Positions 55,956-64,000 of a stretch of DNA of 64,000 nt are shown one piece after another. Both the position numbers and the translations under genes were made by a program. Source of the stretch: Comamonas testosteroni (GTDB lineage Bacteria > Pseudomonadota > Gammaproteobacteria > Burkholderiales > Burkholderiaceae_C); the NCBI GenBank assembly GCA_008727115.1, contig CP044131.1, positions 558,001 to 622,000 of the forward strand, given 5' to 3'. Under the pieces are notes generated by a model. That model had not been told where the DNA came from. It did no database searches and saw only the letters and a list, made by a program, of their open reading frames with translations. Every line of letters begins with the position of its first letter. Position 1 is the stretch's first letter.

Positions 55956-56272
55956 CTCGTATTGAGAAATGACAGAGTTTTCAGTCAACACCGTGGACAT
56001 TGAACGACTGCTTTTTGTGGCCGCGATTGATCAAATTCAGGCAACGACTGCAATTTCTCTATATCGGTGATGAAAGCGGGCATTGGGCAGAATCTCGCAG
56101 ATGACGGCTGTTGGCCGAATGCGTGAATTCGATTTGCGCCCCGACAGCAGTCACTCAACTTGCATCAGCCAATTTCTCAAAGGCAGCTATCGGTGGTAAG
56201 TACGAAGTGGTGCTGTCGGCCAAGAGCAGTCAGTAGCGGCTGGTGAAAACGGAATTTGAACGACCAATTCGC
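55956..56272. other. 317-bp gene-free stretch with decayed repeats
   Basis: Contains AACGACTGCTTTTTGTGGCC (near 56003), GCAACGACTGCAATTTC and GGCCAAGAGCAGTCAG, variants of the words seen at 52555-52665. No coding frame supported. Confidence 0.45.
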
Positions 56273-56737
56273 CTAACAAACTTCTAAGGGATCGTAGATT
56301 GGGAGACTTTGCGATGACACCAATTTTCCTAGCTCCTGGACGAAGGTCATCGCGACTTCAAAAGCATCTTCTACCTGCGATCTAGTGACTTCAGCTTGGG
56401 AATTCTCATGCACAATTTTGTTGCGGCGTTCAGATAGTGCAAGAAATTCATTGGCACTTGTCGTTGGAATCTCATTTCCAAATAGTCGTGAAATGCGACG
56501 CAGAACCGTTTTCTTGTTTTTGCCTTGGCATGCATAAGCCACAGCACGCTCAACTATGCTTGAGCGCAGTTCTTCAAGCTGCCGCGCCTTCATCAGTTCA
56601 TCTACGGAGACTGACGGTACAAAGCTATCACCATTTGAGTCCTTGGTTAGTCCTTTAATCGTCTCTGGCTTAAAGGTAAAGAGAACTGTAAAAGCGTCTG
56701 AAATCGATGCCTCAAGAATTGAAACTATGACAACTAA

Positions 56738-57908
56738 GGAACCTCTGCAAAACTCGATTTCAAGCGTGATAGTGCTTGAACGAGTGTGATGTTTGCTTGC
56801 CTGTGACACTCAAGATGCCCGCGTTTCGCGGGCATCTTGCTTTTTACGCACCCACACCAGGCTTGGGTTGGCTGTTCACTAGCAAACGGCCACGGGCCAT
56901 CCACAAGTTCGCCAAGGCAAACAGGGTATGCAATTGCTGCGTGTTCTTTCTCAAGCCTCGGTAGCGAACTTTGACGTGGCCAAACTGACGCTTGATGACT
57001 CTGAATGGGTGTTCGACCTTGGCCCGGATTTTGGACTTCACCTGCTCAAGCTGCTCTTGCATGGCCGATACCGGGTGCTGAAGGTCTAGAGCCTTGCGCT
57101 GGCTGCGCTTCATGGCGATATGCCATTGGAATTTGCGCTCAGGTTCTGGCGTCGGCATGTCGGGGCGTTTATCTGCACCTTGGTAGCCTGCATCGCCATA
57201 GCCATCAACCTCTTTTCCATGCAGCAGGCTGTTGGCTTCAACGACATCACTGACGTTGGCCGAAGTGCCTCGCACTGTGTGCACCAGACCAGAATCAGCA
57301 TCCACGCCAATATGGGCCTTCATGCCGAAGTACCACTGATTGCCCTTCTTGGTCTGGTGCATTTCAGGATCACGAGATTTGGTGCTGTTTTTGGTTGAAC
57401 TGGGAGCTGCAATCAGCGTCGCATCCACAATGGTTCCCGTGCGAAGCAGCAGCTTTTTACGCTCCAGCAAGTCCGTGACCGTCTTCAGAATTTGCTCGGC
57501 CAGTTTGTGTCTTTCCAATAGATGACGAAACCGCAGGATAGTGCTCTCATCAGGCGTGGCACTGCCCCATGACAGGCCAACGAATTCCCGAAACAAGGGC
57601 ATGTCATGCAGCGCTTCTTCCATAGCTGGATCACTGAGGTTGAACCACTGCTGCATAAAGTGAATGCGCAGCAGCATCTCCACAGGAAATGGAGGCCGCC
57701 CTTTGTGACCTTCAGGTGCATATGGCGCAATCAAGTCCACCAACTCTTGCCATGGAACGACTTGCTGCATCTGCTCCAGGAATTCGCGTTTGCGTGTTTT
57801 TTTGGTGGAAAGGTTCAGGCCAAGATCAAATTGCTGCATAGGCCGGGATGCTGCCGCACCCGGCACGCATGTGCAAGCACATGCGTTGGGGATTTATGCA
57901 GAGGTTCC
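56738..57908. mobile_element. IS5-family insertion sequence, TSD CTAA
   Basis: Terminal repeats GGAACCTCTGCA-AAA (left) and its complement ending GCAGAGGTTCC (right). Flanked by CTAA at 56734-56737 and 57909-57912, the YTAR target of IS5. It splits the HEPN-like gene. Confidence 0.94.
56844..57839 (-). CDS. IS5-family transposase (IS5 group)
   Basis: 331 residues from MQQFDLGLNLSTKKTRKREFLE (ATG 57839; nine more codons are open upstream). DDE motifs: GTIVDATLIAAPSS, DAGYQGADKRPDM and HPFRVIKRQFGHVKVRYRG. It appears complete. Confidence 0.95.
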   Translation of the reverse strand: MQQFDLGLNLSTKKTRKREFLEQMQQVVPWQELVDLIAPYAPEGHKGRPPFPVEMLLRIHFMQQWFNLSDPAMEEALHDMPLFREFVGLSWGSATPDESTILRFRHLLERHKLAEQILKTVTDLLERKKLLLRTGTIVDATLIAAPSSTKNSTKSRDPEMHQTKKGNQWYFGMKAHIGVDADSGLVHTVRGTSANVSDVVEANSLLHGKEVDGYGDAGYQGADKRPDMPTPEPERKFQWHIAMKRSQRKALDLQHPVSAMQEQLEQVKSKIRAKVEHPFRVIKRQFGHVKVRYRGLRKNTQQLHTLFALANLWMARGRLLVNSQPKPGVGA

Positions 57909-58170
57909 CTAAAAGTTGGCGTCGATAGTTGGCAATTGCTGTGTCAATTGACTCGGCGACAGGCTCAATGAAACGCTCGATGTCCTTGTCCTCTAGGTCC
58001 TCAATGCCACCCTCTTCGGATATTTTTTTTGGGCGACCTTTACCGTTCAAATGAGCACGCAATGCGTCTTGATCATCGGAAAAATTCTGTAGTTGTCTGT
58101 AGGTTCCGAGTGCTTCAATTAATTCGAAGTGTAGTCGCCCGTGATTGAAGATAGTTTTTTCTAGTTGCAT

Positions 58171-58857
58171 GCTATTGAGAACGAACGAATCACACGAATA
58201 CTCTACCTTCTATCTGACTCCAAACTCAATGACAGCTTTGAAGCGTTGACCTAAATGACTGCTCAGGGTCGCTAGCACTACTTCAACGCATGCAAGCAAA
58301 AGCTGTCACTCGGTCGGAGCCCGTCTCCAGTGACAGCTTTGAGGCGCGAAACGGACTTGCAAAGAAAGCTGAGTGCAATGACTGCTTTGGGCAGAACCAG
58401 TCATTGCGCTTATTTAGTTGACGGGCAGCAACCAGCCTGCGGCAATGTCTCCACGGCTCTCTGGTGTCTAGGAAGACTGGGGCGATTCAAGCAGATGAGT
58501 TTTGATTTTCCGATCCCTACCAGCATGAAGATAGTGTTTCGTCCCTATCGAACATTTCTCAGTGGACAAGGTATTTTGGGGTACGCCAGTATGGATTCCG
58601 AGCCTTCCCAATGCTAGTGGCTGCATAAGCAGAGTTCGTTGTGCCCGCTGCCTCGGCTAGAGGGGTAATCCCCCAGCAAAACCAACCACCATTTCGCAGT
58701 GATTCTTCCAAAGGACAGGCCTATGAAGAAGCGATGACAGAAGAAGTCTCATTACTGCCCTTGTAATGCTGGACTATCGCTTGCGCAATTAGGTCACTAA
58801 CTTGCTACAAGCTAGTGCACCTAAAACGACGCTCTTCAGAGGAGAAATCCGTCACGA
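58171..58857. other. 687-bp gene-free stretch before the right transposon end
   Basis: Includes decayed repeats (GACAGCTTTGAAGCGTTGACC near 58230; GACAGCTTTGAGGCGCG near 58333; ATGACTGCTTTGGGCAGAACC near 58379). A 95-codon frame at 58330-58617 is unlikely to be a gene. Nothing else recognised. Confidence 0.45.
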
Positions 58858-59001
58858 ACGAAAGATCAGTGACGCAAAATCGGAAAAAACGAAAGATCAG
58901 TGACGCACTCGACGAAAGTCCAATGACGCACTTTTTATGGGTGTTCAATAAAAACAATGACTTATGAAAGCTTTAAAACGAAAGTTCAGTGACGTTCCGC
59001 A
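58858..59001. repeat. Right transposon end with four transposase-type sites
   Basis: ACGAAAGATCAGTGACG at 58858 and 58889, ACGAAAGTCCAATGACG at 58912, and the terminal ACGAAAGTTCAGTGACG at 58978, ending TTCCGCA at 59001. These are the inverse of the left-end sites. The number and spacing differ between ends, as in Tn7-type elements. Confidence 0.9.
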
Positions 59002-59006
59002 CTAAT
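59002..59006. repeat. Target-site duplication, right copy (CTAAT)
   Basis: Second copy of the 5-bp duplication found at 39349-39353. Confidence 0.93.
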
Positions 59007-59224
59007 GAGGGGGAAAGAAGAGGCGCAGGATGCGGCGAGAAGGCCGGGTTTCCGTTGCAGCCAGCGGTGTGCTGCGAAAACCTGTTGTGAGCCCTGGTGC
59101 GAGCTCTAACGGATTTCACTGTGCATTGAGCTGCTCGCTCATGGCCCGCAAGAGGCAGGGCCGTGTCGGCAGCAAGAGTGGTTAATGAGCCCCCTTGCTG
59201 CGAGACTGGGCAGAGGGCTAGGGC

Positions 59225-59563
59225 TTACTGGACCGGGAAGGGGTTTTTTTCGTCGCGCGGGGCGCTGAAGTCGTAGGTCGGTGTGGTGTCGATCAGATAC
59301 TGCTCGCGATCCTTGCCCTCGATCCACTTTGGGGGCTTGCCGCGACCTGACCAGGTGGAGCCACTTTCGGGGTCGTAGTACTTGGCTTCAACCTTTTTCT
59401 TTTCTTCGGGCTTCCAGGGGAAGACTTGTTGAGAAGTGAAGCCGAAGGTCTGAATCAGTTCTTTGATGGTGGCCAAAGCTTCTTTGGCTTCGGCGAGGCG
59501 TGCTTCTTCGATGAGCTTGTCCAGCGCATCTTTTTTCGCTTTGAGTTCTTGAGAGCTAGGCAT
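59225..59563 (-). CDS. H-NS family histone-like DNA-binding protein
   Basis: 112 residues. Helical oligomerisation part (ELKAKKDALDKLIEEARLAEAKEALATIKELI), a linker, then the DNA-binding core YYDPESGSTWSGRGKPPKWI, a typical H-NS AT-hook-like motif of betaproteobacterial members. It silences AT-rich DNA. Without the transposon its stop would be 218 bp from CTAAT and the groESL promoter side. Confidence 0.93.
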   Translation of the reverse strand: MPSSQELKAKKDALDKLIEEARLAEAKEALATIKELIQTFGFTSQQVFPWKPEEKKKVEAKYYDPESGSTWSGRGKPPKWIEGKDREQYLIDTTPTYDFSAPRDEKNPFPVQ

Positions 59564-59759
59564 CCAGGAGTCCAGAGGGTAAGTGTGAAAGGCCAGCCCT
59601 GAGCGCCGCCTTTGTTGTTGCTTTTGGAAACTTCATATTTTGACGCAAACCGAACCGATTCGCATTGTTGAAGCTGCGTACACACTTGGTACTGCTTGGG
59701 GCACACCGCCTGAGTAAAGCTTGGGCGGCTCTGTCTCTGGATGCTGCGCTGGAGTGTGC

Positions 59760-60254
59760 TTAGCGGTTTTGCCCGCCGCGCGCCATGGCTTGCAGTGCGT
59801 CACCTGTCATACGGTAACGAATCCACTCTGTCTGGGGGAGTGCACCGAGGCTGTCATAGAACTTGATGGAGGGGGTGTTCCAGTCCAGGCAGCTCCACTC
59901 AAAGCGGCCGCAGTCTTTTTCCAGCGCAATTTGTGCCAGGTGCTGGAGCAAAGCCTTGCCTGCACCGTGACCGCGCGAGTCAGGGGTGATGTAAAGATCT
60001 TCCAGGTACAGACCGTGCTGGCCTTGCCATGTCGAATAGTTGAAGAAATAAACGGCAAAGCCCACGGGCTTTCCATCGACTTCGCAGATCAGGCCAAAGA
60101 CGGCGGGGTTGGCGCAGAAGAGGGTGCGCCGGACATGATCTGGTGTGGCCTTGACTTCATGCTCGGCCTTTTCATAAATGGCGAGTTCGCGCACAAAGTG
60201 CAGGATGAGGTCTATGTCCTGCTCGGTGGCGGGGCGAATGTTTAGTTGGCTCAT
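59760..60254 (-). CDS. GNAT-family N-acetyltransferase
   Basis: 164 residues. Motif pattern LYLEDLYITPDSRGHGAGKALLQHLAQIA (acetyl-CoA-binding R/Q-x-x-G-x-G/A) and FEWSCLDWNTPSIKFYDSLGA. Closest in pattern to diamine acetyltransferase-like proteins (SAT family). The substrate is not certain. Confidence 0.9.
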   Translation of the reverse strand: MSQLNIRPATEQDIDLILHFVRELAIYEKAEHEVKATPDHVRRTLFCANPAVFGLICEVDGKPVGFAVYFFNYSTWQGQHGLYLEDLYITPDSRGHGAGKALLQHLAQIALEKDCGRFEWSCLDWNTPSIKFYDSLGALPQTEWIRYRMTGDALQAMARGGQNR

Positions 60255-60262
60255 GAAATTTA

Positions 60263-60316
60263 TATAAAAAGTGCCTCAATCGCTTTACAGGTCAGCGCTT
60301 GCAGCTATGGTTTTAA
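60263..60316. repeat. Dispersed repeat copy upstream of the GNAT gene
   Basis: TATAAAAAGTGCCTCAATCGC ... CAGCGCTTGCAGCTATGGTTTT; same family as at 7804. Confidence 0.5.
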
Positions 60317-60329
60317 TGTTTTCTCTGCC

Positions 60330-61490
60330 TCAGGCCACCTGCAGCGCTGGCTCGTGATGCGCCAGGGTGATGGGCAGGAACTGGCAAAGGATCTGGAAGT
60401 GGTCCTCGAAGAACTCGCCTTCCATCTGCGCGAGATCGGCAATCGGCACCCAGCGGGCCAGGGCGGCATCGTCTGCGCCTTGCACCGGCGGCAGACTGGG
60501 CTGCACGCCCAGGTCCAGATAGTGCACATGGGTAATGGTACGCCCGCGCAGGCTGCGATCGGGGTGGTCAAACACTTGCACGGCTTGCAGGGCGGCCAGC
60601 AGGTCAGCCTCGCTGACTGCGGAGCAGGTTTCCTCGCGCAGCTCTCGCACACAGGATTGCCACAGGCTGTCGCGCTGCTCCAGAAAGCCGCCAGGCATAG
60701 CCCACAGCCCTTGGCCGGGCGCGTGGCCACGCTGAATCAGCAGCACATGGTCCTTGCCTTTGGCGTGGCAGCGCAGCAGGGCATCCACGGTGACAAACAC
60801 GGGGGAATACGGCGCCTTGGCCCAGGCTTGCTTATAGGCCTGCAGCATGTGCCACTCTTTTTGCATGCGCACATACAGCGGCGTGTGGGCCCAGTGGCGC
60901 AAAAAGGCCAAGGTGCTCTCAGGCATCTGGCTGGAGAGCTTGGTCAGCGCGGCGTCCATGGCCTCGGGCGAGGCGGATGCTTCACCAAAGAAGATTTCGC
61001 GCAGCGGCGTGGCATCGAACTGGCCCAGGCGCGGCAGGCTGATGAGTTCCCAGCCGGGAAAGCGCGCCAGATAGCTGCTGCTGGCGTCCTTGAAGTGGCC
61101 GACCAGGGCCACGCTGGCGCCTTCCGGCACGCGGGAGGCCACGGCTTCGCGCACGGCCTGCACCCACAGCGGTTCGTTGTAATAGTCGCGCACGGGCACG
61201 CAGTGCACACGCTCAGCGTCCTCTTTTGATAGCGCGTCGCGCATCATCTGCGCGCGCTCCTGCCAGCTGAACGGGTTTTTGGGGTTGGGCGCCTGCCAGG
61301 CGCTGCCCAGCACCACCACGACTTGTCTGGCGCGCTCCAGCGCGGCGTGCAGCAGCGCCATATGGCCGTTGTGCAGCGGCTGAAAGCGGCCAATCAGCAC
61401 GGCAGTGTGCAGCGGCATCGATGTCGGCAAAGTCTCGGGAGCGGCAGAGATGACGCGATTGCTGGCGGTATGGGAACTGGCTTGAGGCAT
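60330..61490 (-). CDS. nadM: Bifunctional NMN adenylyltransferase / Nudix hydrolase
   Basis: 386 residues. The N-terminal half has AVLIGRFQPLHNGHMALLHAAL, the nucleotidyltransferase HxGH-type motif, and VPVRDYYNEPLWVQAVREAV. The C-terminal half has a Nudix box GGFLEQRDSLWQ-SCVRELREETCSAV (G-x5-E-x7-REUxEE). NMN is converted to NAD; the Nudix part may cleave ADP-ribose or similar. A start at 61418 (MPLHTAVLIGRF) is possible. Lies among other NAD genes. Confidence 0.93.
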   Translation of the reverse strand: MPQASSHTASNRVISAAPETLPTSMPLHTAVLIGRFQPLHNGHMALLHAALERARQVVVVLGSAWQAPNPKNPFSWQERAQMMRDALSKEDAERVHCVPVRDYYNEPLWVQAVREAVASRVPEGASVALVGHFKDASSSYLARFPGWELISLPRLGQFDATPLREIFFGEASASPEAMDAALTKLSSQMPESTLAFLRHWAHTPLYVRMQKEWHMLQAYKQAWAKAPYSPVFVTVDALLRCHAKGKDHVLLIQRGHAPGQGLWAMPGGFLEQRDSLWQSCVRELREETCSAVSEADLLAALQAVQVFDHPDRSLRGRTITHVHYLDLGVQPSLPPVQGADDAALARWVPIADLAQMEGEFFEDHFQILCQFLPITLAHHEPALQVA

Positions 61491-61535
61491 GTGAGCGAAA
61501 CCCGTACTGAAAACACGGCCCTTGCGGGCGATAAA

Positions 61536-61592
61536 TAGATAAAAAGTGGCTGTAACGCTTGATGGATAAGCGCTAGCAGCTCACTTTTTAAT
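61536..61592. repeat. Dispersed repeat copy between nadE and nadM
   Basis: AAAAAGTGGCTGTAACGCTT-GATGGAT-AAGCGCTAGCAGCTCACTTTTT: the most complete copy of the family seen in this window, with a GCTT/AAGC stem. Confidence 0.65.
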
Positions 61593-61602
61593 AGATGACA
61601 GC

Positions 61603-63306
61603 TTACTCGTAGTGTGCCGCAATTGGCATTTGCCGACCGGTACCAAAGGCACGTGGGCGCAATCGCAGCATGGGCGGAGCCTGGCGGCGCTTGTATTCGC
61701 TGCGAAACACCAGCTTTTGCACGCGGGCAATGATCTCGAGCCCGCCCGGCTGGTGGCGCAGCTGGGCCACAAACGCGGCGGCATGGGCGTATTCCTTGCT
61801 GGACAGATGCTGGCCCTCGATATGCCATTTAAGGATTTCGTCCAGCACGGGGTAGGGCGGCAGGCTGTCATCGTCGCGCTGGCCGGGTGCCAGTTCGGCT
61901 GAGGGCGGCTTGTCGATGATGGCCTGCGGAATCAACTCATGGCCCGCGTGTTCATTGATGTGACGCGACAGCTCAAACACCTCGGTCTTGTACAGATCGC
62001 CCAGCAGGCCCAGGCCGCCGTTGGTGTCGCCGTACAAGGTGCAGTAGCCCACGGAGACTTCGGACTTGTTACCCGTGGTCAGCAGCAGGTGGCCAAAGGC
62101 GTTGGAAAACTCCATCAGCGTGGTGCCGCGTGCGCGGGCTTGCAGGTTCTCCAGCGCCAGGCCTTTGAGCGGTTCGCCAAAGCTGGCCTCGAACTGGCGT
62201 GCATAGGTGGTGACCAGCTCCTTGATCGGGTGCTCATACAGCTTGATGCCCAGATTGCGGCACAAGTCCACAGAGTCATCGACCGAGCCCGCCGAGGAAT
62301 AGTTGGACGGCATGGTGATGCCCACCACGTTGTCGGCACCCAGTGCATCTACGGCCAAGGCCAGCGTCAGCGCCGAATCGATGCCGCCCGAGCTGCCCAC
62401 CACGATCTGCTTGAAGCCGCAGCGGCGCGCATAGTCGCGCAGGCCCAGCACGATCTGCTGGCGGTAGAACTCCATGGTGGGCAGGCCCTGCACAGGCACG
62501 GCGGGGAATTGCGTGCCATCCACGCGCTGGAAGTGGCCGTTGTCGCCCAGCTCCAGCGTGTAGATGTCTTCCACAAAGCGTTTGGCTTCATACACCACAC
62601 CGGCTTCGGGCTCGACGGCAAACGAGGCACCGTCAAACACGATCTGGTCCTGCCCGCCAATCTGGTTCACGTAGAGGATGGACAGCTTGTGGCGCGCTGC
62701 GGCCTGGGTGAAGACCTCATGGCGCTGCTCGCGCTTGCCCAGGTGGCTGGGGCTGGCATTGATGCTGATGACCATATCCGGCGAGGCGTCGCCCATGCGC
62801 GAAAACGGGTTGGTGGCGTAATCCGCACCCTCGTCGTTCCAGCCGTCCTCGCAGACCAGAAAGCCCACCTGGCAGTTGCCGATGCGCAGCACCTTGGCGG
62901 TGTCGGCGCCGGGCTCGAAATGACGGCGCTCATCAAAGATGTTGTAGGTGGGCAGCAGCTGCTTGTCGTACTGCAGGCGAATCTGGCCGTCTTTCAGCAC
63001 CAGCAGGCTGTTGTGCAGCGGCTTGCCCGGCCCTTTGTGGCGGGTGGGTGCACCCACGACCCAGTGCAGATCGGGGTGCTGGCGCGTGGCGGCCAGCAGG
63101 TCTTGCAGGCCTTCGTCCAGGCGCTGCAAAAAGCTGGGCTCATCCAGCATGTCGCCGGGGTAGTAGCCGCACAGCGACAGCTCGGAAAACACCACCAGAT
63201 CGGCCTGATCGGCAGCGGCCTTGGCCGCAGCCTCGCTCATGCGGCCAATATTGCCGCGGATATCGCCCACCATGTAGTTCAGTTGGGCCAGTGTGACTTT
63301 CAACAT
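61603..63306 (-). CDS. nadE: NAD synthetase, glutamine-hydrolysing
   Basis: 567 residues. N-terminal nitrilase-type glutaminase: FSELSLCGYYPGD (Glu), YDKQLLPTYNIFDE (Lys), FLVCEDGWND (Cys). C-terminal synthetase: IVVGSSGGIDSALTLALAVDAL P-loop and TTGNKSEVSVGYCTLYGD. It amidates nicotinate adenine dinucleotide to NAD using glutamine. Placed with nadM and pncB, which makes a salvage-to-NAD module. Confidence 0.97.
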   Translation of the reverse strand: MLKVTLAQLNYMVGDIRGNIGRMSEAAAKAAADQADLVVFSELSLCGYYPGDMLDEPSFLQRLDEGLQDLLAATRQHPDLHWVVGAPTRHKGPGKPLHNSLLVLKDGQIRLQYDKQLLPTYNIFDERRHFEPGADTAKVLRIGNCQVGFLVCEDGWNDEGADYATNPFSRMGDASPDMVISINASPSHLGKREQRHEVFTQAAARHKLSILYVNQIGGQDQIVFDGASFAVEPEAGVVYEAKRFVEDIYTLELGDNGHFQRVDGTQFPAVPVQGLPTMEFYRQQIVLGLRDYARRCGFKQIVVGSSGGIDSALTLALAVDALGADNVVGITMPSNYSSAGSVDDSVDLCRNLGIKLYEHPIKELVTTYARQFEASFGEPLKGLALENLQARARGTTLMEFSNAFGHLLLTTGNKSEVSVGYCTLYGDTNGGLGLLGDLYKTEVFELSRHINEHAGHELIPQAIIDKPPSAELAPGQRDDDSLPPYPVLDEILKWHIEGQHLSSKEYAHAAAFVAQLRHQPGGLEIIARVQKLVFRSEYKRRQAPPMLRLRPRAFGTGRQMPIAAHYE

Positions 63307-63336
63307 GCGCGCTCTCCGGTGAATTCAGGTGGCTGT

Positions 63337-64000
63337 TCAGGCTGGCTTGACGGCAGGATCAGGAATGCTGAAGACCTGACGCAGATAGGCCAGATAGGTC
63401 TCGTCATTGCACAGCGTCTTGCCGGGCGAGTCCGAAATCTTGGCCACGGGCTGGCCATTGGCGTGGGTGAGCTTCATCACGATATTGATGGTCTCCAGCC
63501 CCATGTCATTGGTCAGGCGCGTGCCAATACCAAAACCGCACTGGATACGGTCGGCAAAGCGGTGGTACAGGGCCAGGGCAGTGTCCAGGTTCAGACCGTC
63601 CGAGAAGACTAGGCGCTTGTTTTGCGGGTCAATGCGCAGCTTGGCGTAGTGGTTCAGTGCTTTTTCGCCCCACTCGAAAGGGTCGCCAGAGTCGTGGCGC
63701 AGGCCATCGAACAGCTTGGCAAAGTACATATCAAAGTCGGCCAGAAAGGCATCCATGCCCACGGTATCGGTCAGGGCGATGCCCAGGTCGCCCCGGTATT
63801 CCTGCACCCAGTCTTCCAGCGCGGCCACCTGAAAGTCGCGCAGGCGCACGCCCAGTGCCTGGTAGCTTTGCAGATATTCGTGGGCCATGGTACCGATGGG
63901 CACCAGATTCAAGTCGCGCGCCAGCAGCACATTCGATGTGCCTTTGAACCACTGCGAGGTTTCATCGGCAAAGGCTTGCACCACCTCGCGCTGCCAGGTG
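63337..64000 (-). CDS. pncB: Nicotinate phosphoribosyltransferase, N-terminal part beyond window edge
   Basis: The frame enters at 64000 ([32 protein letters not shown]) and ends at 63337. Visible motifs: [62 protein letters not shown] and [11 protein letters not shown]. About 220 residues (C-terminal half) are inside the window. Converts nicotinate to NaMN in the Preiss-Handler pathway. Confidence 0.93.
   Translation of the reverse strand, partial: TWQREVVQAFADETSQWFKGTSNVLLARDLNLVPIGTMAHEYLQSYQALGVRLRDFQVAALEDWVQEYRGDLGIALTDTVGMDAFLADFDMYFAKLFDGLRHDSGDPFEWGEKALNHYAKLRIDPQNKRLVFSDGLNLDTALALYHRFADRIQCGFGIGTRLTNDMGLETINIVMKLTHANGQPVAKISDSPGKTLCNDETYLAYLRQVFSIPDPAVKPA

Larger units (their letters stand above)
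56273..58170 (-). pseudogene. HEPN-like gene interrupted by an IS5-family element
   Basis: The 5' part (58170-57909) reads MQLEKTIFNHGRLHFELIEAL...IDTAIANYRRQLL; the IS (56738-57908) follows, then VVIVSILEASISDAFTVLF... to the stop at 56273. Removing the IS and one CTAA gives 240 codons in frame. The C-terminal RNKIVH (Arg 191, His 196) is the R-x4-H motif of HEPN RNases, common in defence and toxin systems. No antitoxin partner was recognised. Confidence 0.8.
39354..59001. mobile_element. 19.6-kb Tn7-like transposon with two tniQ genes and defence-like cargo
   Basis: The two ends are inverted copies of TGCGGAACGTCACTG-ACTTTCGTT with one internal mismatch, and each is followed inward by further copies of the same 17-bp core. 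A perfect 5-bp duplication CTAAT flanks it. It carries tnsA, tnsB, tnsC and two tniQ-type genes (46310-51886), a small DNA-binding protein just upstream, a two-gene ATPase/nuclease operon on the left, and broken DUF4238 and HEPN-like genes on the right. Three insertion sequences lie inside. None of the dispersed repeats typical of the flanking chromosome occurs within it, consistent with foreign origin. Confidence 0.93.

Noticed and set aside
58330..58617. 95-aa plus-strand frame near the right transposon end
   Set aside because: Built from decayed repeat words, no ribosome site, no family resemblance.
39354..59001. Tn5053/Tn402-type transposon
   Set aside because: A TnsA-like endonuclease and repeated end sites of Tn7 type are present, and there is no res site or resolvase.
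39354..59001. CRISPR-associated transposon
   Set aside because: No repeat-spacer array and no cas gene were seen in the element; both TniQ genes follow tnsC directly.

Overview
The window looks like the chromosome of a Comamonadaceae betaproteobacterium, most likely Comamonas or a close relative. This is an inference from GC-rich codon use, the paired cyanophycin synthetases with their ABC transporter and DUF1854 partner, the gsp type II secretion cluster, Porin_4-type porins, a CIRCE-controlled groESL operon and two families of short dispersed repeats. No rRNA, tRNA or CRISPR array was seen.

Backbone, left part (1-39353). A YeiH-type exporter (cut by the window edge) is divergent from a LysR regulator. 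A small ORF, creA and an MFS transporter follow. The cyanophycin locus comes next: cphA and a degenerate paralogue cphA' on the minus strand, divergent from a cyanophycin-associated ABC transporter overlapping a DUF1854 gene. Then come an EF-hand protein, a 5'-nucleotidase and a type II secretion region. That region holds gspG-H-I-J-K-L-M-N-D-E on the minus strand, a short gspC facing the other way, and gspF set apart behind a LuxR-type regulator, a small membrane protein and a luciferase-like oxidoreductase. Next are cobC-cobS, ilvA, a candidate CU-rich small RNA, an OsmC protein, coq7, two porins of very different codon use, and groESL.

Transposon (39354-59001). A 19.6-kb Tn7-like element sits between the groESL promoter and an H-NS-family gene. 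It is bounded by a perfect 5-bp duplication, CTAAT, and by inverted ends carrying repeated transposase-type sites. The core is tnsA-tnsB-tnsC-tniQ-tniQ behind a small BcepMu gp16-like DNA-binding protein. The left cargo is an intact two-gene operon: an AAA_13 ATPase with a CxxC motif and an R-x3-E...H C-terminus resembling RloC/PrrC anticodon nucleases, and an Mrr-like nuclease fused to a STAND-type NTPase. This pair is the best candidate for an undescribed defence system here. The right cargo is a DUF4238 gene split by an IS30-family element (TSD CCA) and a HEPN-like gene split by an IS5-family element (TSD CTAA). Both can be rebuilt in frame. A third IS (IS903-like) between the left cargo and tnsA has no duplication and abuts a gene remnant.

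Backbone, right part (59007-64000). An H-NS-like protein and a GNAT acetyltransferase are followed by an NAD cluster: NMN adenylyltransferase-Nudix, glutamine-dependent NAD synthetase, and a nicotinate phosphoribosyltransferase that runs off the edge.

Identifications come from reading sequence motifs only. No database search was run.
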